DNA of 64,000 nucleotides, from NCBI GenBank assembly GCA_030744625.1, contig JASLQF010000056.1:1-64000 (forward strand), in the 5' to 3' direction. Under the pieces are notes generated by a model that saw only the letters and a program-made list of their open reading frames with translations, was not told the DNA's origin and ran no database searches. Positions 10,563 through 20,268 of this stretch are shown here, piece after piece. The stretch's first letter is position 1. Each line of letters starts with the position of its first letter. The translations under genes and the position numbers were made by a program. Origin of the DNA: Rhodospirillales bacterium. GTDB lineage: Bacteria; Pseudomonadota; Alphaproteobacteria; Rhodospirillales; JASLQF01.

Positions 10563-11071
10563 ATGAGACGTGCCCTTATCGCCCTCTCGCTGTCCCCGAT
10601 GGTGGTCTCCGCGCCGGCGGCGGCCCAGGACTCCCGGCTCATCGATACCTTCGGAAGCTGGAGCGCCTTCGTCCGCACCGAGGCCGGCAAGAAAGTCTGC
10701 TACATGGGCAGCGTGCCCGACAAGGAGACGGGCAAGTACGAGCGGCGCGGCGATACCTTCGTGCTGGTCACCCACCGCCCCTCCGAAAGGCGCTTCGACG
10801 TGGTCAGCGTCGAGGCCGGCTACACGTACAAGGAGGGAAGCGAGGTGACGGTCCTCATCGGCGGTCAGGCCTATCCGATGTTCACCAGCGGCGCCGTCGC
10901 CTGGGCGCGCGAGGCCAAGGCGACCGGGCCATGGTGGGAGCCATGAAGCGCGGCCTCGAGATGGTCGTCAGGGGCACCTCGAGCCGCTCCACCCTGACCG
11001 AGGATACCTACTTGCTTAGCGGCTTCACCGCCGCCCACGCCGCCATCGCCAAGGCCTGCGGGGTGAAGTGA
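10563..11071 (+). pseudogene. Invasion-associated locus B (IalB)-like exported protein, frameshifted
   Basis: The first frame, from ATG 10563, encodes a signal peptide (MRRALIALSLSPMVVSAPAAAQ) and the front of an IalB-family domain (LIDTFGSWSAFV, KVCYMGS, VTHRPSE). It runs to YPMFTSGAVAWAREAKA and then stops at 10946. The missing end, AMVGAMKRGLEMVVRGTSS then [14 protein letters not shown], is present in another frame up to 11071. One extra base near 10922 would join both into a normal protein of about 169 residues. This is either a real frameshift or a single-base sequence error. The final TGA overlaps the GTG start of rlmN, an arrangement expected for an intact coupled gene. IalB homologues are periplasmic and outside pathogens have no agreed role. 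Confidence 0.8.
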
Positions 11072-12165
11072 AGGCGATGGGCGAGGAGCGCGTCAACCTG
11101 ATCGGGCTGAGCCGCGAGGAGCTGGCGGCGGAGATGGCGCGAATGGGCGAGAAGCCGTTTCGTACGCGCCAACTGTGGCACTGGATCTACGAGCGCGGCG
11201 CCGCCGACTTCGCCGCCATGACGACGCTCGCCAAGGAGCTGAGGCAGCGGCTCGCCGAGCGCTTCACCCTGGCGCGGCCCACCGTCGGCAGCCACCAGAC
11301 CTCGAACGACGGTGCGTCGAAGTGGCTGCTCGAATTCGCCGACGGCAACGAGGCCGAGACCGTCTACATCCCCGAGGAGGACCGCGGCGCGCTCTGCGTA
11401 TCCAGCCAGGTGGGCTGCACCTTGACGTGTTCGTTCTGCCACACCGGCACCCAGCGCCTGGTACGCAACCTTTCGGCGCAAGAGATCGTCGGCCAGATGA
11501 TGCTGGCCCGCGACGCCTACAGGGAGTGGCCGAGTTCCAAGGAAGGACGCATGATCTCCAACGTCGTGCTCATGGGCATGGGGGAGCCCCTCTACAACTA
11601 CGACGCGGTGGCCCAGGCGGTGAGGATATTCATGGACGGCGAGGGCCTGGCCCTGTCGCGCCGGCGCATCACGCTGTCGACGGCGGGCGTCGTGCCCATG
11701 TTCCCCCGGGTCGGCGAGGAACTCGGCGTCAACCTGGCGGTCAGCCTGCACGCACCCGACGACGCGACGCGCGACGTGCTGGTTCCCCTCAACAGGAAGT
11801 ATCCCATCGCCCAGCTCATGGAGGCGTGCCGCGCCTACCCGGGGGCCAAGAATGCCCGGCGCATCACCTTCGAGTATGCGATGCTCAAGGGCATCAACGA
11901 TAAGCCGGCCCAGGCGCGGGCCCTGGCGCGCCTGGTCGAAGGCATTCCCGCCAAGTTCAACCTCATCCCCTTCAATCCGTGGCCCGGCACCGCCTACGCG
12001 TGCTCGCCGCCGGCGGTGATTAGGCGCTTCGCCGGGATTCTCAACGATGCCGGCTTCTCGGCGCCCATCCGGGTGCCCCGTGGCCGCGACATCATGGCGG
12101 CCTGCGGCCAGCTCAAGTCGGCCAGCCTGCGGCGGCGCAAGAGTGCCCAGGGAGCGCCCTCCTAA
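11068..12165 (+). CDS. rlmN: Dual-specificity RNA methyltransferase RlmN
   Basis: Radical SAM enzyme that methylates C2 of A2503 in 23S rRNA and A37 of some tRNAs. The 365-residue length is typical. The cluster motif CTLTCSFC (CX3CX2C, near residues 117-124) is present, as are [10 protein letters not shown], the LAVSLHAP strand and the C-terminal [17 protein letters not shown] segment with the catalytic cysteine. The start may be GTG 11068, overlapping the upstream TGA, or ATG 11077 preceded by GAAGG. Either suggests coupling to the IalB-like gene. Confidence 0.96.
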   Translation: MKAMGEERVNLIGLSREELAAEMARMGEKPFRTRQLWHWIYERGAADFAAMTTLAKELRQRLAERFTLARPTVGSHQTSNDGASKWLLEFADGNEAETVYIPEEDRGALCVSSQVGCTLTCSFCHTGTQRLVRNLSAQEIVGQMMLARDAYREWPSSKEGRMISNVVLMGMGEPLYNYDAVAQAVRIFMDGEGLALSRRRITLSTAGVVPMFPRVGEELGVNLAVSLHAPDDATRDVLVPLNRKYPIAQLMEACRAYPGAKNARRITFEYAMLKGINDKPAQARALARLVEGIPAKFNLIPFNPWPGTAYACSPPAVIRRFAGILNDAGFSAPIRVPRGRDIMAACGQLKSASLRRRKSAQGAPS

Positions 12166-12330
12166 TAAAAGTAAGTCGAGGGAGACGTCCCCCCTGTGAT
12201 ATAAGCCGCGTGATGTTGTCTTCGGACCCGGACAATGCCAGAATGAAGGCTAGATTAGGTTAATAATGACTCGCAATTGTGGACGGCGGCCCACTCGGCC
12301 CCTTCCGTTGCCACCTGTGGAGCGCGCACC

Positions 12331-13182
12331 ATGTTCATCCAGACCGAGAATACATCCAACCCGGAAACCATGAAGTTCCTGCCCGGCCAGCCCGTCCTGA
12401 AATCGGAAACGGCGGACTTCCCGGACGCCGCCGCGGCCGCGGCCTCTCCTCTGGCGGCTCGGGTATTCGAGGTCGACGGCGTCGCCGGGGTATTCCTCGA
12501 TCCCGAATCGATCACCGTCACCAAGGCCGGCGACAAGGATTGGCAGGTAATGAAACCCGCCATCCTCGGCGCCATCATGGAGCACTTCACCTCGGGCGCC
12601 CCCACCGTCGAGGAGAACGCGACGGCGGAATCCCCCCTCGATGACGCCGACATGGATAGCGAGGTCGCCCTCCAGATCAAGGAGCTCATCGATACCCGCA
12701 TCAAGCCGGCGGCGGCCCAGGATGGCGGAGACGTCATCTTCAAGGGCTTCAAGGAAGGCACCGTCTATCTGGAGATGGTCGGCTCCGGCATGGGCCTCAA
12801 GGACGGCATCGAGAACATGCTCAAGCACTACGTGCAAGAGGTCCAGCGGGTGGCCGACTTCCGCGACGCCGTACCCAAGCCGGGGCTCGACACGCCGGAG
12901 GGCAAGACCATCCAGAAGCTTCTCGACGAAAACATCAACCCGGCGGTGGCCGGACACGGCGGGCTCATCTCGCTGGTCGACGTGCAGGCCGACACCGTCT
13001 ACATCCGCCTCGAGGGCGGCTGCCAGGGATGCGGCATGGCGGATGTCACCCTCAAGCAGGGCGTCGAGGTCGAGATCAAGAACGCGGTCCCGTCCATCAC
13101 CGCCGTGCTCGACGTCACCGACCACGCCGACGGCTCGAACCCGTACTTTCAGCCCGGAAAGGGCGGGATGAACCCGTATTAG
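12331..13182 (+). CDS. Nfu-type Fe-S scaffold with two NifU domains, first lacking CxxC
   Basis: This 283-residue protein is about 100 residues longer than usual alphaproteobacterial Nfu. Residues 1-90 are a normal Nfu N-terminal domain (MFIQTENTSNPETMKFLPG). Residues 111-176 are a NifU domain (AAAQDGGDVIFKGF, GIENMLKHYV) in which the cluster-binding segment normally reading GACSGCPSST is shortened to VGSGMG, so both cysteines are gone. Residues 190-270 are a second NifU domain with an intact CQGC (C231, C234) and a DHADGSNPYF tail. The likely role is iron-sulphur cluster carriage using only the appended domain. ATG 12331 is chosen by homology. A weak promoter, TTGTCT at 12216 with CAGAAT at 12239, lies upstream. 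The radical SAM gene follows 54 bp later. Confidence 0.88.
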   Translation: MFIQTENTSNPETMKFLPGQPVLKSETADFPDAAAAAASPLAARVFEVDGVAGVFLDPESITVTKAGDKDWQVMKPAILGAIMEHFTSGAPTVEENATAESPLDDADMDSEVALQIKELIDTRIKPAAAQDGGDVIFKGFKEGTVYLEMVGSGMGLKDGIENMLKHYVQEVQRVADFRDAVPKPGLDTPEGKTIQKLLDENINPAVAGHGGLISLVDVQADTVYIRLEGGCQGCGMADVTLKQGVEVEIKNAVPSITAVLDVTDHADGSNPYFQPGKGGMNPY

Positions 13183-13236
13183 GGCGCGCCGTCCGCGCCT
13201 GATTTGTCGCCGTCGCCGGGCCGGGAGTGACAGGCG

Positions 13237-14658
13237 GTGAAGGTCGTCCTTCTTTCAACCTACGACCTGGGCCACCAGCCCTTCGGGCTGGCCTCGCCGG
13301 CGGCGTGGCTCGCCGAGGCCGGCGCCCAGGTCACCTGCAACGACCTCGCCGTCGAGGACCTCGACGAAGGGGCGGTCGGCGGGGCGGGCCTGATTTGCGT
13401 CTATTTGCCCATGCACACGGCGACCCGACTGGCCGGCGCCGTGGCGCCCAGGCTGAGGGCCCTCAATCCGAAGGCGCATCTCTGCTTCTACGGCCTCTAC
13501 GCACCGCTCAACGAGGATTACCTGCGCGCCCTCGGCGCCGCGAGCATCCTCGGCGGTGAGTTCGAGGCGCCGATGGCGCGGCTTTACGCGCGACTCGCGG
13601 CGAACGGGGCGGCGGCGCCCACGGCACCGGCAAGCGGGGCCCGGGCCGAGCCGGCGGTTTCCCATGCCAAGCAACGCTTCCGCGTGCCGGCGCGCCATGG
13701 CTTGCCGCCGCTGTCCAGCTACGCCCATCTGGAGGCGGAAGACGGCGAGCGGCGGACGGCGGGCTACACGGAGGCGAGCCGGGGCTGCAAGCACCGCTGC
13801 CGCCATTGCCCGGTGGTGCCGGTCTACGACGGGCGCTTCCGCATCGTCCAAGCCGACGTGGTGATGGAGGACATCCGCCGCCAGGTGGCCGCCGGGGCGC
13901 GCCACATCACCTTCGGCGATCCCGACTTCTTCAACGGCGTCGGCCACGCCATTGCCATCGTCGAGGCGCTGGCCGCCGAAATGACCGGCACCACCTACGA
14001 CGCGACCATCAAGGTGGAGCACCTGCTGAAGCACGCCGGGCACCTCGGCACCCTGGCGCGCACCGGCTGCCTGTTCGTCACCACGGCGGTGGAATCGGTC
14101 GACGACCGCGTACTGCACATCCTCGACAAAGGCCACACGCGCAACGACTTCGCGCACGTCACCGGGTTGGCGCGCGCCGCCGGCTTGACGCTCTCGCCGA
14201 CCTTCATTCCGTTCACCCCGTGGATGTCGCTCGAAGGCTATGTCGACCTCCTGGCGCTGATTGCCGAACTCGGCCTCGTCGACAACGTGGCGCCGGTGCA
14301 ACTCGCCATGCGGCTCCTGGTGCCCCGGGGGTCGCGGCTCCTCGAGCTTGCCGAAACGCGGTGCCATCTCGGCGCCTTCGACGGCCGTGCCCTCGCCTAC
14401 CCCTGGACCCATCCCGACCCTCGCCTCGACGCGCTGCACGAAACAGTCAACCGCATCGTCGAGGGGGGCGAGGCCGACGGCGGCGGGCGGCGCGCCATCT
14501 TCGCGCGCCTGTGGCGGGCCGCCCACGAGGCCGGCGGGCGCCCCGCACCACCCTTGCCGGACGCCGGGCCGGCGGTGGCAGAGACCCGTGCGCCGCGCCT
14601 CAGCGAACCCTGGTATTGTTGCGCCGAGCCCACTGCCGAGCAACTGGCCAGCGTATAG
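13237..14658 (+). CDS. CUAEP/CCAEP-tail radical SAM protein with B12-binding-like N-terminus
   Basis: A 473-residue protein. Residues 1-110 resemble a cobalamin-binding Rossmann domain (MKVVLLSTYDLGHQPFG) without an obvious DxHxxG motif. The radical SAM core follows, with the cluster motif CKHRCRHC at C184, C188 and C191 and the strand HITFGDPDFFNG. The C-terminus carries PWYCCAEP (C461, C462), the hallmark of a family known as CUAEP/CCAEP-tail radical SAM (seleno)proteins, in which some members have selenocysteine at the first position. Here both codons are cysteine (TGT TGC). The reaction is unknown. Start GTG 13237 has GGGAG upstream. The ATP-grasp gene follows 15 bp later, so the two are probably co-transcribed and act in one pathway. 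Confidence 0.85.
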   Translation: MKVVLLSTYDLGHQPFGLASPAAWLAEAGAQVTCNDLAVEDLDEGAVGGAGLICVYLPMHTATRLAGAVAPRLRALNPKAHLCFYGLYAPLNEDYLRALGAASILGGEFEAPMARLYARLAANGAAAPTAPASGARAEPAVSHAKQRFRVPARHGLPPLSSYAHLEAEDGERRTAGYTEASRGCKHRCRHCPVVPVYDGRFRIVQADVVMEDIRRQVAAGARHITFGDPDFFNGVGHAIAIVEALAAEMTGTTYDATIKVEHLLKHAGHLGTLARTGCLFVTTAVESVDDRVLHILDKGHTRNDFAHVTGLARAAGLTLSPTFIPFTPWMSLEGYVDLLALIAELGLVDNVAPVQLAMRLLVPRGSRLLELAETRCHLGAFDGRALAYPWTHPDPRLDALHETVNRIVEGGEADGGGRRAIFARLWRAAHEAGGRPAPPLPDAGPAVAETRAPRLSEPWYCCAEPTAEQLASV

Positions 14659-14673
14659 GAGATAGACGATTTC

Positions 14674-15933
14674 ATGACCGGCACGGATAGCGCCGGCCGC
14701 GTGCTGCTGCTGGTCCCGACCACGTCTTACCGCATCGGCGACTTCCTGGAGGCGGCGCGGAAGCTCGGCATCGACGTCGCCGTCGGTTCCGGCGACCAGG
14801 ACGTGCTGGAGAGGCTGTCGCGTGGCCAGGCCCTGGGCCTCGATCTCGCCGACCTCGAGGCCGGTGTCGGGCGCATCTTTGAATACGCGCGCCGCCATCC
14901 CCTTGCCGCCATCCTTGCCGTGGACCAGGAGACCACCGTGCTGGCGGCACGCGCCGCCCAGGCACTCGGCCTGCCCCACAACCCGCCGGACGCCGTGGCG
15001 GCGGCCGGCGACAAGTACCGCTTCCGCGCCGCCCTCGCCAATTCCGGCCTCAACGTGCCGCGCTTCACCCGCCATTCCACGGACGAGGAGGCCCGGCGGG
15101 CGGCGCGCCGGACGGCCTATCCCTGCGTCCTCAAGCCGCTCGCCCTGTCGGCCGGGCGCGGCGTCATCCGCGCCGACGACGAGGTCTCGTTCGTCGCCGC
15201 CTTCCATCGCATCAAGGACATCCTGGCTAGCCCCGACGCGGCGCAGCCGGGAGACGCCGGCGACTACATCCTGGTCGAGGACTACATCCCAGGCGCCGAG
15301 GTCTCGCTGGAGGGCCTGCTCGAGGACGGCCGCCTGCGCACGCTGGCGCTCTTCGACAAGCCCGATCCCCTGGAAGGGCCCTACTTCGAGGAAACCATTT
15401 ACGTCACGCCGTCGCGCCTGCCCGCCGAGACGCAACGCGCCGTCGCCGCGGCAACTGAAACCGCGCTCGGCTCCCTGGGCCTTCGCGACGGCCCCATCCA
15501 CGCCGAGATTCGCATCAACGACAAGGGTGCGTGGGTGATCGAAATCGCGGCGCGCTCCATCGGCGGGCTGTGCGCGCGCTCGCTCAGCTTCGGCGCCGGC
15601 GTCGCTCTCGAGGAACTCATCCTCGGGCATGCTCTCGGCCTCTCCGTCGGCGCGGCGGAGCGCGAGGAGGACGCCGCCGGCGTCATGATGATCCCCATAC
15701 CGGGCGCCGGTGTGCTCGACGGAGTGGACGGCATCACCGAAGCGCGCGCCGTCCCCGGCATCGAGGACGTGACCATCACCATCCCCCTGGGCCAGGACGT
15801 GGTGCCGTTGCCCGAGGGCTTCAGGTATCTCGGCTTCATCTTCGCCAAGGGCTCGGCACCCGAGGCGGTGGAGGCGGCGCTGCGCCAGGCCCACGCCAGG
15901 CTCTCCTTCGCCATCACGCCGGCGGCGGATTGA
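14674..15933 (+). CDS. ATP-grasp carboxylate-amine ligase-like protein
   Basis: A 419-residue ATP-grasp enzyme with a preATP-grasp Rossmann segment (VLLLVPTTSYRIGDFLEAA), an ATP-binding core from about residue 105 (GDKYRFRAAL, YPCVLKPLALSAGRGV) and metal-binding residues in HAEIRINDKGAWVIEIAAR followed by IGG. It resembles BacD/carnosine-synthase-like amino-acid ligases that join a carboxylate to an amine through an acyl phosphate. The substrate is unknown. It sits 15 bp after the CCAEP-tail radical SAM gene, making a two-gene unit. argG follows after 84 bp with its own promoter-like sequence. A new amino-acid-derived product is an inference from context only. Confidence 0.85.
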   Translation: MTGTDSAGRVLLLVPTTSYRIGDFLEAARKLGIDVAVGSGDQDVLERLSRGQALGLDLADLEAGVGRIFEYARRHPLAAILAVDQETTVLAARAAQALGLPHNPPDAVAAAGDKYRFRAALANSGLNVPRFTRHSTDEEARRAARRTAYPCVLKPLALSAGRGVIRADDEVSFVAAFHRIKDILASPDAAQPGDAGDYILVEDYIPGAEVSLEGLLEDGRLRTLALFDKPDPLEGPYFEETIYVTPSRLPAETQRAVAAATETALGSLGLRDGPIHAEIRINDKGAWVIEIAARSIGGLCARSLSFGAGVALEELILGHALGLSVGAAEREEDAAGVMMIPIPGAGVLDGVDGITEARAVPGIEDVTITIPLGQDVVPLPEGFRYLGFIFAKGSAPEAVEAALRQAHARLSFAITPAAD

Positions 15934-15946
15934 GCCACTAGCCTTC

Positions 15947-15974
15947 TTGCCCCGGCCCGGGCTTTCCCTATACT
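15947..15974 (+). promoter_or_regulatory. Candidate sigma-70 promoter of argG
   Basis: TTGCCC at 15947-15952 and TATACT at 15969-15974 are separated by 16 bp, giving a start near 15981 and a short leader before argG. It lies between the ATP-grasp stop and argG, so argG can be expressed apart from the upstream pair. Confidence 0.5.
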
Positions 15975-16017
15975 GCGCCCCCTTCGCCATCCCTTGGGGA
16001 AAATGAACGGTCGAACC

Positions 16018-17226
<1,209 letters not shown>

Positions 17227-17245
17227 GGGCGGCACGGAGAAACTC

Positions 17246-18370
17246 GTGACCAAGTGTGACTTTCTGGTCATCGGTGCCGGCATGGCTGGTGCCTCGGCGG
17301 CCTTCGAGCTGGCCGGGGCGGGCCGCGTCGTTGTGCTGGAGCGCGAGGAGGCGCCGGGCTACCACTCGACCGGGCGCTCGGCGGCGATGTTCCTGGCGAC
17401 CTACGGCAACGCAATCATCCGCGATCTGACCGTGGCCAGCCGCTCCTTTTTCGCGGACCCGCCGGCGGGGTTCTCCGAATCGCCCTTGTGGGCGCCGCGC
17501 GGCACCCTCACCATCGCCCGTGCCGATCAGCGCCACACCCTGCGCGAGGCCGTAACGCAAGCACGACGCCACGTCCCCACCATCGAGGAAGTGGACGGGG
17601 CGGAGGCGCGGCGCCTGATGCCCGTGCTGCGCGCCGATTACGTGGCCGCCGCCACCTTCGACGCCGAGGCCCGGGAACTCGACGTCCACGCCATCCACGG
17701 CGGATATCTGAGGGGCCTAATGGGGCGCGGCGGCGAGGTGGTGACCGATGCCGAGGTCACGGCCCTTTCACGCAACGCCGGCACGTGGACGGCGGAGACG
17801 ACGGCCGGCGTCTTCACCGCCCCTGTCGTGGTCAACGCCGCCGGCGCCTGGTGCGACGAGGTGGCGCGCCTCGCCAATGTGGCGCCGGTCGGCCTAGTGG
17901 CGAAGCGGCGCACCGCCATCACCTTCGACGGGCCGGACGCCGTCGACGTCACCAAATGGCCCATGGTCATCGACGTCGACGAGGAATTCTACTTCAGGCC
18001 CGAGGGCGGGCGCCTGCTCGCCTCGCCGGCCGACGCGACGCCGGTGCCGCCGTCCGACGTACAGCCCGAGGAGCTCGACGTGGCCGTCGCCGTCGAGCGC
18101 GTCGAGGCCGCGACCGAACTCAGCGTCCGGCGCATCGCCCACAAGTGGGCCGGGCTCAGGAGCTTCGTCGCCGACGACACGCCGGTGATCGGCATGGACG
18201 AAGAGGCCGACGGCCTCTTCTGGCTGGCCGGCCAGGGCGGCTACGGCATCATGACGTCGCCGTCCATGGCGCGCGCCGCGGCCGGGTTGATCACCGAGGA
18301 CACGCTGCCCGGCGACCTCGACGAGCGCGGGCTAGAAGCCGCCGATCTGGCGCCGGGGCGATTGCGCTGA
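17246..18370 (+). CDS. FAD-dependent D-amino-acid dehydrogenase, D-arginine dehydrogenase-like
   Basis: A 374-residue DAO-family flavoprotein. It opens with the dinucleotide-binding motif GAGMAGAS, then VVLEREEAPGYHSTGRSAA. The overall pattern (PPAGFSESPL, VVNAAGAWCDE, KRRTAITF, HKWAGLRSFVADD, LAGQGGYGI) closely follows Pseudomonas DauA, which oxidises D-arginine and other basic D-amino acids. By remembered alignment the Glu in the GFxE motif is kept, but the residue matching DauA His48 is Met here, so specificity may differ. Start GTG 17246 has GGAGA about 5 nt upstream. The position directly after argG supports a role in arginine metabolism, either D-arginine salvage or handling a product of the neighbouring radical SAM/ATP-grasp pair. 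Confidence 0.85.
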   Translation: MTKCDFLVIGAGMAGASAAFELAGAGRVVVLEREEAPGYHSTGRSAAMFLATYGNAIIRDLTVASRSFFADPPAGFSESPLWAPRGTLTIARADQRHTLREAVTQARRHVPTIEEVDGAEARRLMPVLRADYVAAATFDAEARELDVHAIHGGYLRGLMGRGGEVVTDAEVTALSRNAGTWTAETTAGVFTAPVVVNAAGAWCDEVARLANVAPVGLVAKRRTAITFDGPDAVDVTKWPMVIDVDEEFYFRPEGGRLLASPADATPVPPSDVQPEELDVAVAVERVEAATELSVRRIAHKWAGLRSFVADDTPVIGMDEEADGLFWLAGQGGYGIMTSPSMARAAAGLITEDTLPGDLDERGLEAADLAPGRLR

Positions 18371-18562
18371 TCGTACACTGACGAACGATCCGGGCGCTCA
18401 ACCGGGCCACGGCCCGCTTAGCCGCTTCGACCCTGCGTCGTCACGAGTATCCACTCCCCGAACACGGTAGAGAAAATGACGGCTGCAACTATGCTCGGAG
18501 ATAGCATTGGCCTATTCTGCCAGCCGAAAATTATGAAGATTGATGGGACGAGGCAGGCGGTC

Positions 18563-19654
18563 ATGAGCTGGTACGGTAATTTCATCCGGCCCATCCTCTT
18601 CCGGCTCGATCCGGAGTGGGTTCACAACGCGACCATTCGCGGCGGCGAACTAATAGGGAACCGCTCTTTCCTGCTGAAACAACTCGACCGCTGCTTCCGA
18701 GTGAACGATCCGAGACTGGAAATGAAAGTCGCCGGGCTGAAGTTTTCGAACCCTGTCGGCCTGGCGGCCGGCTTCGACAAGAATGGTAAAGCCGTGCGTG
18801 GGTTGTCGGCATTTGGGTTCGGCTCGGTTGAAGTTGGCTCGGTCTCGGCTCGGGCATCGGAAGGCAACCCTCGACCACGGCTCTTTCGCTTGCCGAAGGA
18901 TGAAGCCATCGTGGTTTTCTACGGGGTGCCAAACGACGGAGCAGCGGTCGTCTCCGAACGGTTGTCCTCCGCCGCCCTGGAAATTCCGCTGGGTGTGAAT
19001 CTGGTGGAAACCAACACGGGACAGGAAGCCACCGCCGACCTCGTGATCGAAGAGTTCGTCACCGCGGCAAAGAAGTTCGTGGGCGTTGCCGACTATCTTA
19101 CGCTCAGCATGAATTGTCCAAACACGACCGCGGGGGGAAGTGTATTCGACGACTCCAAGGTTCTCGGCGTTCTGATGCAGGAATACCGGAACCTGACAGA
19201 CCTTCCGCCCGTCTTCCTGAAACTCACCGCGACCTCCGACAATCAGCGCATCAACGGCATTCTGGAGGCGGTTGCCAACCATCCATTCATCAAGGGCTTC
19301 ATCTTCAATCTTCCGTCGGGCAAGAATTATCGGTTAAAGACGCCGCAAGAAGAACTGGACAGGATGCCCGGCGCGCTCTGTGGTCGCCCTTCACGCGAGA
19401 TGATGGATGACGCGGTCAAGACCTGGTTCCCTTTGATTGATCCGTCTCGTCACGTGATCATGGGTTCGGGCGGGATATTCACTGCCGATGATGCCTATCG
19501 AAAGATCAAATTGGGCGCCTCCCTGCTGCAACTTTACACGGCCCTCGTCTTCCATGGGCCGGGGCTGATCAGGAAGATCAATGAAGGACTTTGTGAACGT
19601 CTCGAAAAGGACGGTTACTCACATCTTTCCGAGGCCGTCGGGACTGGATTGTGA
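18563..19654 (+). CDS. Dihydroorotate dehydrogenase-like flavoprotein, atypical
   Basis: A 363-residue TIM-barrel protein close to class 2 (quinone-linked) dihydroorotate dehydrogenase: N-terminal helix FIRPILFRLDPEWVH, FMN motif AAGFDKNGKAVRG, GSVSARASEGNPRPRLFRL, and late SGGIFTADDAYRKIKLGA. However, the catalytic-base segment reads SMNCPNTTAGG with Cys185, where class 2 enzymes have NxSSPNTPGL with serine; cysteine there is typical of class 1. The FYGVPNDG stretch also differs from the usual GFNNDG. By eye the gene is less GC-rich (about 55%) than its neighbours, suggesting transfer. ATG 18563 matches family N-termini; the in-frame ATG at 18476 would add 29 residues. It may not be the main pyrD. 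Confidence 0.8.
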   Translation: MSWYGNFIRPILFRLDPEWVHNATIRGGELIGNRSFLLKQLDRCFRVNDPRLEMKVAGLKFSNPVGLAAGFDKNGKAVRGLSAFGFGSVEVGSVSARASEGNPRPRLFRLPKDEAIVVFYGVPNDGAAVVSERLSSAALEIPLGVNLVETNTGQEATADLVIEEFVTAAKKFVGVADYLTLSMNCPNTTAGGSVFDDSKVLGVLMQEYRNLTDLPPVFLKLTATSDNQRINGILEAVANHPFIKGFIFNLPSGKNYRLKTPQEELDRMPGALCGRPSREMMDDAVKTWFPLIDPSRHVIMGSGGIFTADDAYRKIKLGASLLQLYTALVFHGPGLIRKINEGLCERLEKDGYSHLSEAVGTGL

Positions 19655-19656
19655 AA

Positions 19657-19679
19657 GGGCCGAGGATCGGGTTCGGCCC
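19657..19679 (+). other. Hairpin after the dihydroorotate dehydrogenase-like gene
   Basis: A perfect 7-bp stem, GGGCCGA at 19657-19663 and TCGGCCC at 19673-19679, begins just after the stop codon. There is no T-run, so it is more likely an mRNA 3'-end stabiliser or a pause site than an intrinsic terminator. Confidence 0.4.
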
Positions 19680-19741
19680 ATCCCGAACTCGACAAATCGT
19701 TCGCGACGTAGGAGCGCGGACCTTTCAAGGGGGGAACATCA

Positions 19742-20125
19742 ATGAGCAACATGGACGACCACTGCCGAGAGACCTGGGCGGCCACCGAATTCGTCGCCAT
19801 CGTCACCCAGGGGGATGACGGCCCGCACGTTGTCGGCAATTGGGGAGATTATGTCCGCAAGCTGGGGCTCCGGGGCGACACCGTGGTCCTGCCCGCCGGC
19901 CACTACCACCAGACGGAAGCGAACCTGAAAAGGGACAACCGGGTGACCCTGCTCATCGCGTCCCGCCAGGTCCAGGGCTCTTTTGGCCCCGGCCAGGGCT
20001 TCCAGTTGACGGGGACGGCGAAGATCGTCACCGAGGGTCCTCTGGTCGACGAGGTCAAGGAGAGTTTCCCGTGGGCACGGGGGGCGCTGGTGATCGAGAT
20101 CGAGAACGCCACGGCGCAGCTATAG
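19742..20125 (+). CDS. Pyridoxamine 5'-phosphate oxidase-family split-barrel protein
   Basis: A 127-residue flavin-binding split-barrel protein. The core strands read EFVAIVTQGDDGPHVVGNWG, VVLPAGHYHQTEANLKRDNRVTLL and GFQLTGTAKIV, a pattern seen in small PNPOx-like, FMN- or F420-binding proteins. True PdxH length and its C-terminal dimer domain are absent, so it is not expected to make pyridoxal phosphate. The substrate is unknown. Start ATG 19742 follows AAGGGGGG at good spacing. An intrinsic terminator overlaps the stop codon, so this gene ends its transcription unit. Confidence 0.8.
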   Translation: MSNMDDHCRETWAATEFVAIVTQGDDGPHVVGNWGDYVRKLGLRGDTVVLPAGHYHQTEANLKRDNRVTLLIASRQVQGSFGPGQGFQLTGTAKIVTEGPLVDEVKESFPWARGALVIEIENATAQL

Positions 20126-20151
20126 GGCGGGATTCGTCCCTATAGCTTTTT
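20118..20151 (+). terminator. Rho-independent terminator overlapping a stop codon
   Basis: A perfect 10-bp stem, AGCTATAGGG at 20118-20127 and CCCTATAGCT at 20138-20147, has a 10-nt loop and continues into a run of Ts to 20151. The TAG stop of the split-barrel gene (20123-20125) lies inside the left arm. Confidence 0.85.
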
Positions 20152-20268
20152 CCGGTTCACCTGATTTCAGCGCCCCATCCCATCGAGGATGGCCACCATT
20201 GGCGCCGCGTTTCGGTTGAGGAGCGAAAATCAGTGGGCCCATGACCCGGTCGCAGGGCGGGGTCGACC

